Below are positions 1 through 12,930 of a DNA stretch of 64,000 nucleotides, piece by piece. This stretch comes from Liolophura sinensis (lineage: Eukaryota; Mollusca; Polyplacophora; Chitonida; Chitonidae). A program made the translations under genes and the position numbers. A model generated the notes under the pieces. That model was not told the DNA's origin. It was given only the letters and a program-made list of their open reading frames with translations, and ran no database searches. Within the stretch, counting starts at the first letter, position 1; each line of letters starts with the position of its first letter. The stretch is from the NCBI RefSeq assembly GCF_032854445.1, contig NC_088295.1, forward strand, positions 13,007,385 through 13,071,384, read 5' to 3'.

Positions 1-1360
1 ATATACTTTATCAAAAGGTTGACTGACTGAATGATTTTCCAATGGATTTCCACGATACCCTGACAACCACTGTGCGTTTAATTGTGCAGCTAGTATGCCT
101 TTGAACTTGATACGACTGACATACTACCGTTAGGCCTGGATTATTTATTCATTCAACTAGTTCACGGTAAACATTAGGTTCAAAGGCATTTTCAGGATCG
201 CCTCGGTGACACCAAAGTCAACCTGAAACGTGTGTAACGGTGCTTGTTGAGTCATCGTTCAGAGTCCATTGTAGTCCCCACTTCTGTGAAGCCATTAGTT
301 CCATCGGTCCCTTGGGTCTAGTTTGTTAACAGCATCCCTGTCATTTCCTTTCCTCATAGCAGTGTATAAGATGGCGTTGTTTCCTGTGTGGCTGTAAGCT
401 GTCGCGGCCCCAGAAGGCCCCCTGTCTCAGAGTTTTCCCTGTACAACTGGACAGGATATCTTGTTAACAATACATAGTCTGTTACGAGGTTGCTAATGTG
501 AAATATTCAACGTGTTTTTCCCGAATCGATCTAAACTGGTTTGGTATAGTTAAGCCAAAGATAACAGATAGTGGATAACACATGCATTCAGAGCAGTGGG
601 TTTGCGGTTTTTACGAGCAAGCGGGTTATATCAAAAGTATCACATGGATTTGATCAAGGTGATATCCCAGTAGAATCGTACATCAATGACACATCGTATG
701 TATATTTATGCATTAGGCTTTACATCCTCATAAATGTTTCAAACTGCAAGACCTCGTTGAATAAGAACAGTGTCAGCTATAAGTGCGATTCACTTCCAAA
801 TAAGCCTCCTATTGCAGTCACATTATTCATAGAACTGTACAATTCCACGTCATTTGAAATTGACATTTCTGCAAAACCGATACTCTGCAGCCCCCGATTA
901 TCAGCAACCCATGCTATTCAGACTATTCACCAATCAAACATATCAGGAAAATCAACCCAAAAAGCCACTGACTAATTTACAGGAACTCGGAGCTGCGCTG
1001 CCGCAGCAGTCATGCCACTGAACTGACGCTGGACGTTTGATCAGGTGTAAGCCTCATTGAATCCATAAATGTCTTGAGAACAGGAAAGGACAGAAGATAT
1101 ACACGACTTAGGCCAGGTCATTTTTCACTCATCACATCAAATCCATGAACGATGGATGCTTACGCCGCATTCCTTCATCTGATGTTTAGGTGCTTATTTA
1201 ACTGAAATTATAGAATCTTAACAGCTGTGGTGCACATGGATAGAATATCCCCTATATTTTAATAAGATATTAAATCCTTGTACAAGTAACTTGGACCAAT
1301 AGGAAATAATTCTAACTTGACATTAAGTCATACCGTACACTAGTACATTGCACTACTATG
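1..1360. other. Intergenic, no recognised gene
   Basis: No recognisable coding exon, RNA gene or repeat. The open frame at 571-975 begins without ATG, matches no family I know and is within chance length for this composition. Confidence 0.5.
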
Positions 1361-1620
1361 TTATTTATTTATTTATTTGATTGGTGTTTTACACCATACT
1401 CAAGAATATTTCACTTATACCACGGCGGCCAGCATTATAGTGGCAAAAAAACGGACAGAGCCCGGAGGAAACCCACGACCATCCGCAGGTTGCTGGTAAA
1501 CCTTCCCACGTACAGCCGGAGAGGAAATCAGCACGAGCTGGACTTGAACAGCGATCGATTTGGTGAGAGGCTCCTGGGTCATTACGCTGCGCTAACGCGC
1601 TAACCAACTGAGCTACTACG
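1361..1620 (-). repeat. tRNA-derived SINE, family A, near full length
   Basis: The plus strand starts with repeated TTTA units, the complement of the SINE tail, and ends at about 1620 with the complement of a tRNA-like head. On the minus strand the head reads like a Pol III A box (TAGCTCAGTTGGTTAGCG), followed by a B-box-like GTTCAAGTCC and then a conserved core containing CCACCATAATGCTGGCC-type sequence. At least eight related copies or fragments occur in this window. It is the most complete minus-strand copy here and is probably non-coding, although short frames run through it. Confidence 0.85.
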
Positions 1621-1727
1621 TTTAGCACCTATGGGGCATACTCATAAAACGAGCCAGTACTCGGATGATCGTTGCATAGCATAATGAAGCTAACAGTTTA
1701 ATTAAATATATAACACAGGTATTCTTC

Positions 1728-1880
1728 ATGTACGGTTATAGTATGGCTATTCTTCATGCATGGTTACAACATGGCTATTCTTCATGCATGGTTACAACAT
1801 GGCTATTCTTCATGCACGGGCACAACTTGGCTATTCTTCATGCACGGTTACATCATGGCTCTTCTTCATGCACGGTTTTT
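1728..1880. repeat. 28-bp minisatellite
   Basis: About five tandem copies of a unit around ATGGCTATTCTTCATGCA plus a variable GGTTACAACAT part. Copies differ at a few positions (GCATGG, GCACGG). Short open frames inside it are by-products of the repeat. Confidence 0.8.
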
Positions 1881-3720
1881 ACGATGTGCCATGCAGGGGC
1901 CTTGCAATTAGCTCATTCTATCACCAGTGGGGGGAGGGGCGGGGAGGAGGGATGCTCCCGTGTTATCTTTGACATTTACACGAGTTATGAGGAGAGAGAG
2001 TAGTGTGGGTCGCTGGGTCATCACGCATCTGTCTAACAGACAACACCTTAAACATCCACCACGGCCCAAACCGTAATTCAGTTAGTTCCTTGCCCTCGAC
2101 CACTGAAAACTAACCAATCGAGGGTTCACAAAGAGTAGAGTTTTATTTCAACACAACATCTCGAATTTTGAACAAGAATCACAGGAAAGGATTTCTACGT
2201 TTGCAACTGATTTAAATACGCTAGATGTACACTTTTCTGACCCACATCTTCCCTCCTTGTTTTATGTCACAAACTTGCCACATGCAAGAGAAAGTGTATT
2301 ACAAGGTATCCATCCCTTGGACGTGAATACAGATAATGAACGTGAACTCCATGCAAGTGCTATAACATCTGTTACGGGTACAGGCTCCGATAATCCTGTG
2401 TACTTACTCCTAGCCGAATGAGAAACCTCCAGAACTCAACATAAAGAACAGCATATATTCTACTGGTGTACACACTATAGTGAGTGCTATTTCGGTCCAC
2501 AACATGCCAGCAGAGAAAATGCCTCTAACAAAGCTAAATTATTCACGGCACGCCACAACAGACTCTCGTCTCGCTGCATGCCATTTGTGCACGCTGAGAG
2601 GAGCAAAGGCAAAGGGTTAGCTTTGCCCGGACCGCCCGTAATCTATGGCCTCATCAAATGTTCAGCCGGATATATTGCAAGCCACAATCTAAACAAGCCC
2701 TTTCAATTTTGTAATAAGGAGGAAATGTGATTCTTCATCCTCCACATTCTACACACCCACCCCCTCCCCGCCTTCTTCCCCAACTCCTTCCAGTGTTGTC
2801 CTCGGCGCCTTGCAGCCCTGGAGTCTCTATGTAAGATGCCATCTATACCTTTGTAACAAAAACATTTTCATCGCCAAAGTTTAGAGAAAAGCAGATTGTA
2901 CAGTACATATATATAGGCTTTACAATACTGGTCTATGAGATATGTGTGGGTAATATCATTTCTTTAGTGTTGTTCGCCTCGAGAGTTACCCCATAGCATT
3001 GCACACATTTACTTCATGGTGTGAAACCATCTAATTACACGATACTCAGCGACGTGCTTTGCAATCAGTATGTGGTGTTAAGCGTTCCTGCATCACGTGG
3101 CGTAATCCACGCTATCCTGATATTGGATTGATCTGAAGCATGCATACAGCTTTTGAATAGTCCTTTTTAATGCAATATTCCGTCTCATAATAACTGGTAT
3201 GAATTTGTAACCGCAGTTAAAACAGATACAGCTAAGAGCATGGAGTTTTCATGACCTGTCAAATTTCAACAACACGCTGAGCGAAATATTAATCGTTTTG
3301 ATTCACATTCGTCTCTATATCCAAATCACGTGTATATGATTCTATGATACGATTTCATTGCGGCCTAAATTACGTATGTAGGGGTTCATACTTCCACTTT
3401 ATTCACATCGGGTTCCGTGCTAGGATTAGCTGATGATGACGAAGGAAGTTATTACTCTGCATAACGACCGAAACGTGAATACAGGCGTCATCACAGGCAT
3501 TCCTGCACCTATCTTCAACCATAATGGACGTCACAGTTCGATAATAAAAAAATTTCCAAACCAAACACAAACAATACGGAAGAAATACAAAGGAGCGGCG
3601 AAAAGATGCTCCATCATTTAGACTTCTAAAGTTAAGCGGATTTAAGCATTCTCGTTTTTCAAACTTTTGTATCTAAGATACACTTTGATCGCAGTATGTC
3701 ACAGTACCAATGCAGCAATT
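1881..3720. other. Intergenic, no recognised gene
   Basis: No exon, RNA gene or clear repeat family recognised. Only short chance frames occur. Confidence 0.5.
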
Positions 3721-3721
3721 A

Positions 3722-4600
3722 TATTTAGCGCGATGCATATACCGCCCTCAAGTGGAATATGCAGCCCCCCCCCCCCCCCCCCCAACACTGTGATATGCGG
3801 AATATGCAGCCCTAGCCCTGGGTTAAGTGGAATATGCAGCCCCTAACACTGGGATAAGCGGAATATGCAGCCTCTAGACCTGAGATAAGCGGAGTATGTA
3901 ACCCCCAGCCCTGGAATAAGGGGAATATGTAAACCCTAGTCCTGGGTTAAGTGGAATATGCAGCCCCTAACACTGGGATAAGCGGAATATGCAGCCTCTA
4001 GACCTGAGATAAGCGGAGTATGTAACCCCCGGCCCTGGAATAAGGGGAATATGTAAACCCTAGTCCTGGGTTAAGTGGAATATGCAGCCCCTAACACCGG
4101 GATAAGCGGGATATGCAGCCTCTAGACCTGAGATAAGCGGAGTATGTAACCCCCGGCCCTAAAATAAGCGGAATATGCAATCCCTAGCCCTGGGATAAGG
4201 GGAATATGTAAACCCTAGTCCTGGGTTAAGTGGAATATGCAGCCCCTAACACCGGGATAAGCGGGATATGCAGCCTCTAGACCTGAGATAAGCGGAGTAT
4301 GTAACCCCCGGCCCTAAAATAAGCGGAATATGCAATCCCTAGCCCTAGGATAAGGGGAATATGTAAACCCTAGTCCTGGGTTAAGTGGAATATGCAGCCC
4401 CTAACACCGGGATAAGCGGGATATGCAGCCTCTAGACCTGAGATAAGCGGAGTATGTAACCCCCAGCCCTGGAATAAGCGGAATATGCAATCCCTAGCCC
4501 TGGGAAAAGCGGAATATGTAACCCCTAGGCCTGATATAAGCGAAATATGTAAACCCTAGTCCTGGGTAAAGTGGAATATGCAGCCCCTAACACTGGGAAT
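3722..4600. repeat. Minisatellite, monomer about 31 bp, with higher-order repeat
   Basis: A monomer of the form GGAATATGCAGCCCCTA followed by ACACTGGGATAAGC is repeated over about 880 bp. Distinct monomer variants (GTTAAGTGG, GACCTGAGATAAGCGG, GGAATAAGGGGAATATG) recur in fixed order, giving a higher-order unit of about 120-160 bp seen at least five times. A 17-base poly-C run sits at the left edge (about 3766-3782). Confidence 0.9.
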
Positions 4601-5150
4601 GTGAGAAAAGGGGAACCATGCTGAAATAAATAAATCATCCAAGACCCCACCATGAATGCACTTGGTCGTACTCGTGCCTCTTGCAACGTTAATAATGTAC
4701 CCAGTATACCCATTACACTATACTCATCAAAGCATGGTTCCCAGAACAAGCACTGGTTCCACCTTAACAACAACTCCTCTTGTCTATCAAATAAACCTCT
4801 GATTCTTATTACCGATAGCATGCACCACCGAGCACATCATAAAAGTCAATAGGACCGCGGTCTGGCCGGGTAAACATCCCGTGACTACCACCAGATCCAA
4901 CAAAGTGCACTGTATGAGTCCTGTAACTTATCATATCATCATTTATCACCTCATTCTGCTGTCAACATCAGTTAATATTTTCACGATGTTACGGGGCCAA
5001 ACACAATATTTTTACAGCCATTATTTAGTTTCAACAAAGAAGAAAAGTGCATGTTAAATAAATTGGACCATTTTTGCACAGCTTCTCTGAGGTTTATTAA
5101 ATCTATGAATGATTAAATCGTGTAGAGCTTTATCCTCGGGCTAAATCAAA
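4601..5150. other. Intergenic, nothing recognised
   Basis: No exon or known repeat is visible. The short frames on both strands at 4525-4852 overlap each other and the minisatellite edge and look non-coding. Confidence 0.45.
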
Positions 5151-5880
5151 TACAATTCCCTTTGATGAAAAAATCAGAGTTGACTTTTTGTTCTGGAAAT
5201 TATCACAGCATTGTAATTGTACTGATGACAAGAAAACCTTCCAATTGCTGGCTAATACTTAAGGCCCAAAAAATTATCAGACCACTGAATAAAGGAAGGA
5301 ACAACCATGCCCCAAAAGCTGATCAGCTGTAATGTAATTAAGTGTCAAGCCAGAGTTGATTAAATTTCCCCAAGCACCCCTACATGGGGATGTTAAACGG
5401 AAAAGGTTATTGCCTGCTTCATTGTCAAACTACACACAGAAAAACAAACGAGCAAACGGACATATACCCCATGGAAAGTTGACCAGTTATTAGGCCCTTT
5501 ATAATTAAGCCTCAAATTAAATTTGAGTAAATTCTGTCCAGCAGTTCCGGGTATATCTCTCAGACAAGCTTTTGTCTGCTGCAGCGTCAGAATACTGACG
5601 ACAACCGAACGGACAGACGAATCCTAAAAACTGGTCACTTGTCCTTATCATGAAACTTCAAACTAAACTTTAATAAATTCTGCCGATTCTTTTAAGAGAT
5701 ATCACAAGAACAGCTATTGGCCAATAAAATGTAAAATGGTGATGGACGGACAAACGAGCTGACCATCAAACCCCATAGTTGACCAATTCACATCAAGCTT
5801 GAAGACAAAGTTGATACTTTTGAATATATGTCAGGGTGACTCACGAACAGCAGATACCAGCTATGGCTATGACTATGGCT
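5150..5880. repeat. Degenerate dispersed repeat, about three imperfect copies
   Basis: Similar phrases recur: CTCAAATTAAATTTGAGTAAATTCTG near 5510, CTTCAAACTAAACTTTAATA near 5650, AAGTTGACCAGTT and ATAGTTGACCAATT, and ACGGACAAACGAGC/GGACAGACGA. This suggests an old repeated element with a period near 200 bp. I cannot name the family. Confidence 0.4.
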
Positions 5881-6589
5881 AAAGGTTTAAAGTCTTGCAG
5901 ACCCCACAAAGGTAGCTAGTTCCTGCCGGAACTTTCAATAAGCAGCTGCCGTTTGGCTATTGTAAAATAAATAGGTAACACATGGCTACAAAATTGCGGA
6001 ACAGACACGCTCTGACCGGATCGACATACTTCCTGTCCTGGTAACCATCGAGTTTGAAATGTTGGTTGTGCTATTTTTCTCCACTGAAGTAGCATGTATG
6101 GTCGATGGAGACTACCTGTTAACAGTCAATAAGCATAGAGTTTTATCTTTATTCGTACTGTGCATCGTTACCTTTCCACAATATACACAATCCTGCACTT
6201 TCCTGCCTTGTCAGTGGGCAATGATGTATGAATGCTTGGGGATTTACGTTGGATATCTGGACAGTTGTAATCAAAGCGCTACTGAGATACATATTTTGTT
6301 ATCGACAACTTATATACTAGAATGGTACACGATCGTAACACCGATTTCACTCATTCGTCTAGTACCTTGTGCCTTTCCAACATCACTGAAAACTGTTGAC
6401 TGTTTTTCTTTGCATGATAGCGTCCCAATTTCGTATTTTATATACTTTCTTAATTAATTAGTGGTTTGTGTTACACGTCCTTTGAGGAAATGATTGGCCT
6501 TGCAATTATTGGTCTGAAACGTCCATCTTGGTTGACGGCTGATCTATCGATGTCTGTTTCGACTCATAGATTAACAATTTTGGAAGCCA

Positions 6590-6893
6590 TATGACGACGA
6601 GGTGTCTTTAAGTGTGTATACATATACTGTGTCTTCTTGTAGCTGCCCACAACTGAAGTAGCATGCCGAACACACCAGACATGACACCCCATGCACCTAG
6701 TCACTTTATACAGCCATCGGGTCAAGTGTTGCTTCCTTGCTCTAACCTCGTAGTGCTAAGTGCCAAGCGAGGCAGCAACAAATGCCATTTTAGTCTTTGG
6801 TATAACTCGATCTGGGTTTGATCACACGTCTGATCACACGTCTCCTGACTTCTAGGTGGATGCTCTAACCATTAGACGACCGAAGTGGTCAAA
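6590..6893 (-). repeat. tRNA-derived SINE, family B
   Basis: The right end on the plus strand is the complement of a tRNA-like head: minus-strand CGTCTAATGGTTAGAGCAT resembles an A box, and GTGATCAAACC lies in the B-box region with a short local duplication (GATCACACGTCT twice). The body contains CTGAAGTAGCATGCCG and ACACCAGACATGACACCCCA. The same body is found at 28090-28421, and the reverse orientation at 8400-8680. Confidence 0.75.
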
Positions 6894-6929
6894 GGACAAA
6901 GTAACATATAGGACAAAGATGTCTGGCTC

Positions 6930-7720
6930 TCGGTGCTTCCTTGCAAACCCTTTATAAGCGTTTATCGAATTGTCATTCATCGTGGCTTATCGTTACACTT
7001 TCAATCAGCTACCACTCTTGGGTCCTATGTCCAGTGTTTAGTGTTGCTAAATTCTTCATCAGCGTATACTGTCAGTGCTTAAAACTGTCATTTCATCAGT
7101 GCTTTGTGCTTTATCAGTGCGCAAGCCACAATGTCTATTTAGCAGTGACTTACTGTTATTATAGCCCTCATCAGCACATACTGTCAGGTCTAATCAACAA
7201 TGCGTAGAGCTGTCACTTCTTCAGTACCCACTACTGTTATAGCATTCATCAGCGCTTACTCTAAGGCCTAATCATCAGTGCTTACTGCCAGGTTTGTTCA
7301 CCGGTGCTTAGTGGTTGTCATTCCATCCCTGCTTATATTAGAGCGTGCTGTCATTTTATGAGCGCTTAATGCTATGTCAATATATCACTGCTCAGTGCGT
7401 CATTTTTTCATTAGTGCGCATGTGGACATGTTTGTCCATCAATGCTTACTGTTATAATGCCCAAAAGCGCATATAGTCATGTCCTTTTAGTGCCACCCTT
7501 ACTGCTTACTCCCATGTTCTTTTATCAGCGCTTTCTGCCTTATCCGGCGCTTAGCCCTTCGACATCACTTACTGCGGGCCCAGTCATTAGTGCTAGCTGG
7601 CGTGCTCCTTCATTTAAGGGAATTTGCATGCCTTTCATCAGTGATGTCAAAAATTACTTCCACCAATGCTAACTGACATACCTTATCACTGTTACCTTAA
7701 ATGCTCTACCATCAATGCTC
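6930..7720. repeat. Degenerate short tandem repeats
   Basis: Phrases such as CATCAGTGCTTACTG and TTCATCAGCGCTTACT recur irregularly for about 800 bp. It looks like an old, decayed minisatellite. The 88-aa and 76-aa frames inside show no domain. Confidence 0.5.
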
Positions 7721-8126
7721 TCTAGTAGACCTATAATTTAGCTATACAATATCACCACTCAACTAACTCAATAATTAGTGGTCCTAAAAGACATAAACCT
7801 TCTGTTGTAGATTACATTTCCTTCATAAGAAACAGCGCTCAGGTAATCTCTATCCAATTTATTGCCTCAGGTCTAGAAGTTTGGCAAATTTAAATTATAA
7901 TTGTATGGCAAAGATGTCGGAAGTTTCTGAGTCTGCCTGATAATCACGGCAAACTAGTATTTCACTCAGAATTAGCAATCGTGTCCTCCTTCCCAAAACT
8001 GTGTATTATTCGCATAGCGTTTCACCACACGCTAGCCATCATATTCTTGAAATATAATCCATCAAGAAATTTAAAATGTCTCGTGATTACTGAAATATCA
8101 TTAATGTCCACTATCACATGCGGATA

Positions 8127-8400
8127 TTATTTATTTATTTACTTATTTATTTATTTATTTATCCTTTTATTTGATTGGTATTTTAGGCCGCATTGTAGAA
8201 TATTGCACTTATACGACGGTGGCCAGCATTAGGGTGGTAAACTACCAAGCAGGGCCCGGGAAAAACCTACGATCATCCACAGGTTGATGACATGCACGCC
8301 TCCTCAAAGCGGAAGACAGGCGACGAAGGCAAGATGAGCTGAATTGAACTCACAGCAATCGCATTGGTGAGAAGCTATATTGAGGCCTAGTACTACGATA
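8127..8400 (-). repeat. SINE family A, diverged
   Basis: A TTTA-rich run is followed by TTTGATTGGTATTTTAGGCC and CACTTATACGACGGTGGCCAGC, which match family A on the opposite strand. The head is diverged and abuts a family B copy on the right. Confidence 0.7.
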
Positions 8401-8680
8401 ATACGCGAGCCACTCGAACACGGAGGTCTCTCAAAGACGAGAGGCCTGGGAATCAAACCCGGGTCGGGTCATACCAAAGACCTGTAAAATTGCATGTGTT
8501 GCTGAATTGCTTGGCGTTTACTAGAGATTAGAGCAATAATACAGCCTGGTTAGCCCTTTGTGTCTGGGTTGGTATAATGTCTGCTGTCTTTGGAGGCATA
8601 GGCTCGCCCTGTCCCAAGAAAATACATTATATGTGCATTAATGATTCCTCGTCGTCATATGACTGAAAATTGTTAGGTCT
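8400..8680 (+). repeat. SINE family B, plus orientation
   Basis: The tRNA-like head (GCGAGCCACTCGAACACGGA, then GGGAATCAAACCCGGG) is followed by GGTCATACCAAAGACCTG. The end, CGTCGTCATATGACTGAAAA, is the complement of the start of the copy at 6590. Confidence 0.65.
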
Positions 8681-8689
8681 GACGAATAT

Positions 8690-10783
8690 AAACCAAAGCA
8701 TACTCACATACAAGTACATACGGAAGCCCCGCGGGCATTACTTAAAACTTGTTGGTCGTTTCTAAGGCGTAATCATTTAAACCAGTTCACTAATTCAAAT
8801 GACGCCGTAATTTTGCTTCCGTTATCAGCCTGTAGTAAAAACACTTTACTGTAATACTACCGTTGTCACCGTAATGACACGAAGTAATATAGGATCTATG
8901 GGAACTATTTGGAGTGGATGTATAAAAATGGCTGTAGTACATGCTAACGTAGGCCAATAATCCAGTTTGTCAAAGAACAAGCCAACGGGCTGGGAAAATG
9001 TTCTTGTGGAATTGTCTGACACATGGTTTGTTTACCTAACGGATACATGCTTCCTGATTACATTCACAGATAAGGAGTAGCTATTAATTCGATCGAAGCC
9101 GGTGCCTGAATACCCAAACTTGTCATGCTTACCCACAATATCCATTCTGTGAGATGCGAATATGATGGAATCGATGGCTGGGGTTATGAATACCTCTTGC
9201 CAGGGCTTGCATCAGGAACCATCTATCTACAGCTTCACTGGCATACATTTATGCATCTTTAAAAAGCCCAAAGCTCCTTGTAGTTCAATAACAGCAATGC
9301 ACTTGTTCCAAATTTGCTTCGCACGGTGTAAAAGAAATGACTTCCAAATCTAAAAAAAATGCGACAACTAGAGTTGTGGCATTTCTGTATGGAACTTTTA
9401 TTATCTACAGTTACGATTCTTCACTGCGCTATGTAAAGACTCCAGAAATTAGGCTGGTGACAGGAGATAATCAACTCTGTGTCAAATATCAATAATGTCA
9501 AAATATACATGTACCTGTATGAACACGACGTACTTACGACGACAGGATAAAAACAAGTAAAAAGTTTTCTTTGCCCCATTAAGCAAAAACTCAAAAAAGC
9601 GTATCACAACTAAATTATTTTTGTTTCTAACCGGGGGCCGTCTAATTTAAGACACAATGGAAGGAGTGGCTATACGTATTCCCCTTTGTCATCAAAAGAA
9701 CCAGTTGGCCGTTAAACAAAACATCCTGGTATATGTTGAATGGGATATAATAGTTGTTTAGTGCTATGAGTGTGTATGCAGGGTGTATTACCAGGTGAGA
9801 CACTACATATATAAAGAGTTGATACTGCATTCAGATTAAATAGGTGGAGTGTGACAGTTGTTAACATGCGAGACTGACGGTATGAATAGAGGATGCTTTC
9901 CATCAAAGCCACTATCAACAGTTGGCAATTTATTCGTGTACTATACAATAAATGACGGATACAGGACAAGTAAAGTAGTAGAGGTATTCGTCGACAATAG
10001 ATATCGACGACAGATGAGCTATTAAACAACGCCCGCGTGTCTGGTCGACGGGTGTTCAGAGCTATCTGTCCCACATAACACACTGACAACTAGCGAGCTA
10101 TTACGTCTGAATGCACAAAAGAGGTAGTTTGAGGAGAGGTGCTTAATAGTGTAGTGATTAGTTGGGAAAACACCATCATACAGATCTAGGTTAATCTGAT
10201 GGATGGGAGATTTGGGGGCTAGAATCCCCACCCATGCCTGTAATACCAGGGTCTCATGCACGGGACTGGTTTGCTATACCGACATAGTATCTACAGAGAG
10301 CGATGAACTCACAGTAGTACAGGAAGGCGAAGGTCAGGGCACCCATACAGGGGTATCCTACTCATCACGACCCTGGATTTCTCTCCCACCATGACCCGAT
10401 TTCATCCATCGCCTAAGGCAGCATTTGTACGCATTTTCGTCACTACGGCCCACCTTAAATTTTCTATTGTGAAAGAGCCATGTTCAGGTAAATCTTTTAA
10501 GAATACACGAAACACAATAATTGCACAAGACCGTTCATACCGATGGCTGAACAGCTCTTGGCTCGGCTACAACACTAGACAAGCCATTTTGGGCCTCTCA
10601 CTAATCCAACTACTAATACTCATACATAAAGCTCACGTAGATAAAACTTTTTTAGCACTTTTTTTAACACATCTTTTGAACCTTGGAGTCGTTTACCACC
10701 AGTGGTTGGGTAATGCTGCGAAGTGCAACTGTACTGATGGGAGGGGGTGTGAGCCTCGGAGACACCACCCCCAGAGTACTTAC
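8690..10783. other. Non-coding: downstream of the CACNG-like exon, probably its intron
   Basis: The exon at 10784-11003 ends in a splice donor that opens into this region on the minus strand, so at least part is probably intron. No following exon of the family could be recognised here or further left, so the rest of the gene may lie outside the window or be too diverged to see. Confidence 0.4.
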
Positions 10784-11003
10784 CCTCTTCTTCGGTCGCC
10801 CGTGACCACTCCACCACACAGGTCACCCAAATGCCCGAGTGGGTACGAACCACGACGGTGGAATTGGTGAAAGCCACATCTGGGAAGACCACGATCAGCC
10901 AGTAGTTAGTTCCGATGGCTATAATTTGCATCAAGTAACCTACCAGGGTGGCAATAGTTACACCTATCAGTAATTTTTTCTCGTAGCTTGCCACAGCCCC
11001 CAT
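10784..11003 (-). CDS. First coding exon of a claudin/CACNG (TARP-like) tetraspan protein
   Basis: The minus-strand ATG at 11003 has a favourable context (CAGGATGGGG). It opens 73 codons plus one base, then a strong donor (GG|GTAAGTACT, intron G at 10783). The peptide starts MGAVASYEKKLL, has a hydrophobic segment at about residues 10-30 (TM1), then GTNYWL, an N-glycosylation sequon in FTNSTV, and HSGIWVTC. The last fits the G-L-W-x-x-C signature of the PMP22/claudin/CACNG first extracellular loop. The spacing from the GT(N/D)YWL motif to HSG(L/I)W is like that of CACNG5/7-type subunits, which tune AMPA receptors or calcium channels. Exons 2 onward (TM2-TM4) were not found in the window. A generic claudin-like protein is the main alternative, so no symbol is given. 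Confidence 0.72.
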
Positions 11004-12819
11004 CCTGTATGGAAGTCTGTGAACAGAGGGACTTATTGAGAGACAAGCTGTCCGAGTGACAAGCCTCTCTTCCTCTCTCTAGCTCTTCTCCCGACCCGCA
11101 CACAGCACCAGGTGTACGGTGCAGCTGATCTTCACTGCACCATCTCTCCGCCTGTGGTTTCAATTATTTACTGGGCCTTTTCCACGGTCAGCCGCGCTCT
11201 CTTTTCCAGCTAACCTGGTAGTGTTCGTCAGAGCGGATTTCACGTTTCCCCTCCTGCCATCCGTCAGAGAGGTATGCAGCGGTTTGCAGCTGAGCTAAGC
11301 TGAAACCTCGTGCGTACCTCCCAATATCATCTTTCATATATGTATGTCATATAGCCAAGCCCGGTGGTTCAGCTGCTGTTTGGTAAATATACACAATGTA
11401 CAAAACTGATCGTAGTTTTCACTGGGACAGATAGTACTACGTAGTCTGCTGTTTGCCACAATGATCTAAACAAACAGAATAAACAGTATTACGTGATATT
11501 GCTCACGCCGAGCAATAAATAAGACGTGTGTCATTGTATACACAGTTGGCAAAGCTGCGACTTATCCCAAGCCCAGGCGCCCAATAATAAATGTTCACCA
11601 CTGTCCATCAGCCCATTCCAGTTAAATGACCTGTAGCTTAATAAATTTGGCATTCCTCGTGAAGTGTGTGATGACACTGGTCCTCCGTCAGCTGCTGTGC
11701 TGTGTTATTCACCAGTCCTGGTCGATAGTCCCTATATACCTTTGATGAGCCAGTCACAGTAATGAGCTCATTGTAGACCTCTCTTCCCAACCGATGCCTT
11801 CTGTGACCTTTTAATCGGCTGTTTTATCGCAACTACTTGATGACTCTAGAATCCTAATGCTTGTCTACTAGAGCAATTTCCTAGAAATTGATATCGTACA
11901 ACCGCCATGCGCTGCACAGCAGAGGTCTATACATAATGGCTCTTGTGGATTACTTTGTTTTATACATACTGATAGGCCTACTTACAGATTATCTCCCTTG
12001 GTTGAAAGGCGCCACAACACTCAGTAAATAAAAAAAAGTTCTATAAATGCTCTTTTTGTAGGAGAATTATCTGAAGGACGTCATGTGTCCATGCGCAAGT
12101 AATATCAAAACTGTGTGATAGTAAATTCTCACAAGTTCAAAAGTTTCTACTGAACTGAACACAATGGTCCATGCCAGAAGCGAGTAAGATCTCTTTTGAT
12201 AAGGTCAAAACGTTCCAAATGTCTGCCCATAACGTACATCCGTCACGCCTATACCCAGTTAAATCAAAGCAGCTTTAAAACACGCACCCGTTGCACACTC
12301 GACATCTCTTGTCCCTATGTCGGACGCATCCATTGTTATAACTAACAGCACAGAGGACCTAATGGTGTTCTTTCAGAATCATCATTGAACCAGTGGACAA
12401 GGTTATTAAACCTGTCAAATAACAGTTTTTATCTCGTGACTGCATGAGAGGAATCAAAACGTTTAGAATCAGTTATACACTACCGGGCTGAAAGGACCTG
12501 GCATACTTCCTGCCTCGCAACAGATCGTTAAAGTTCTTATTAGAAGATATGGCTAGATAAACTTAAACAGGCATTTAAAATGTAGAATTACAACCAGGGA
12601 AATTATTTATAACTGTATTATTTAGGATTTTCGACCCACGTGTATAATATATTAAATATATCGACCTAACCAGACTTTTACTACAAACGACTATACAACC
12701 TGGGGAGTAAAACGAGAGCAGCGACGACAGTGTTATAGCTGGCAAATGGTCACCTCATTTAGGGATTTTCCTCTAACTGCTTTAAATGCTTCAAAAGTAG
12801 CAACGTTAGAACCATTCAT
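11004..12819. other. Upstream of the CACNG-like exon, no other gene seen
   Basis: Must contain the 5' UTR and promoter of the minus-strand gene if the ATG at 11003 is right. I see no clear TATA box, repeat or other exon. Confidence 0.4.
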
Positions 12820-12930
12820 TTACGTCTTTATTTATTTGATTATTGTTTTACGCGGGGCTGAGGAATATTTCACCCTACACGGACGCCAGCATTATGGTGA
12901 GAGGAAACCGGGCAGCACCCGAAGGAAATG
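12820..12930 (-). repeat. SINE family A fragment
   Basis: TTTATTTATTTGATTATTGTTTTACG then GGACGCCAGCATTATGGTGAGAGGAAACCGGG. This is the tail and core only, without the tRNA-like head. Confidence 0.7.

Noticed and set aside
1358..1628. Frames with IFHLYHGGQHY-type peptides, also at 29042, 33781 and 37070
   Set aside because: The same peptide recurs wherever SINE family A lies. They are SINE translations, not genes.
10391..10870. 159-codon plus-strand frame
   Set aside because: Antisense shadow of the CACNG-like exon and its intron.
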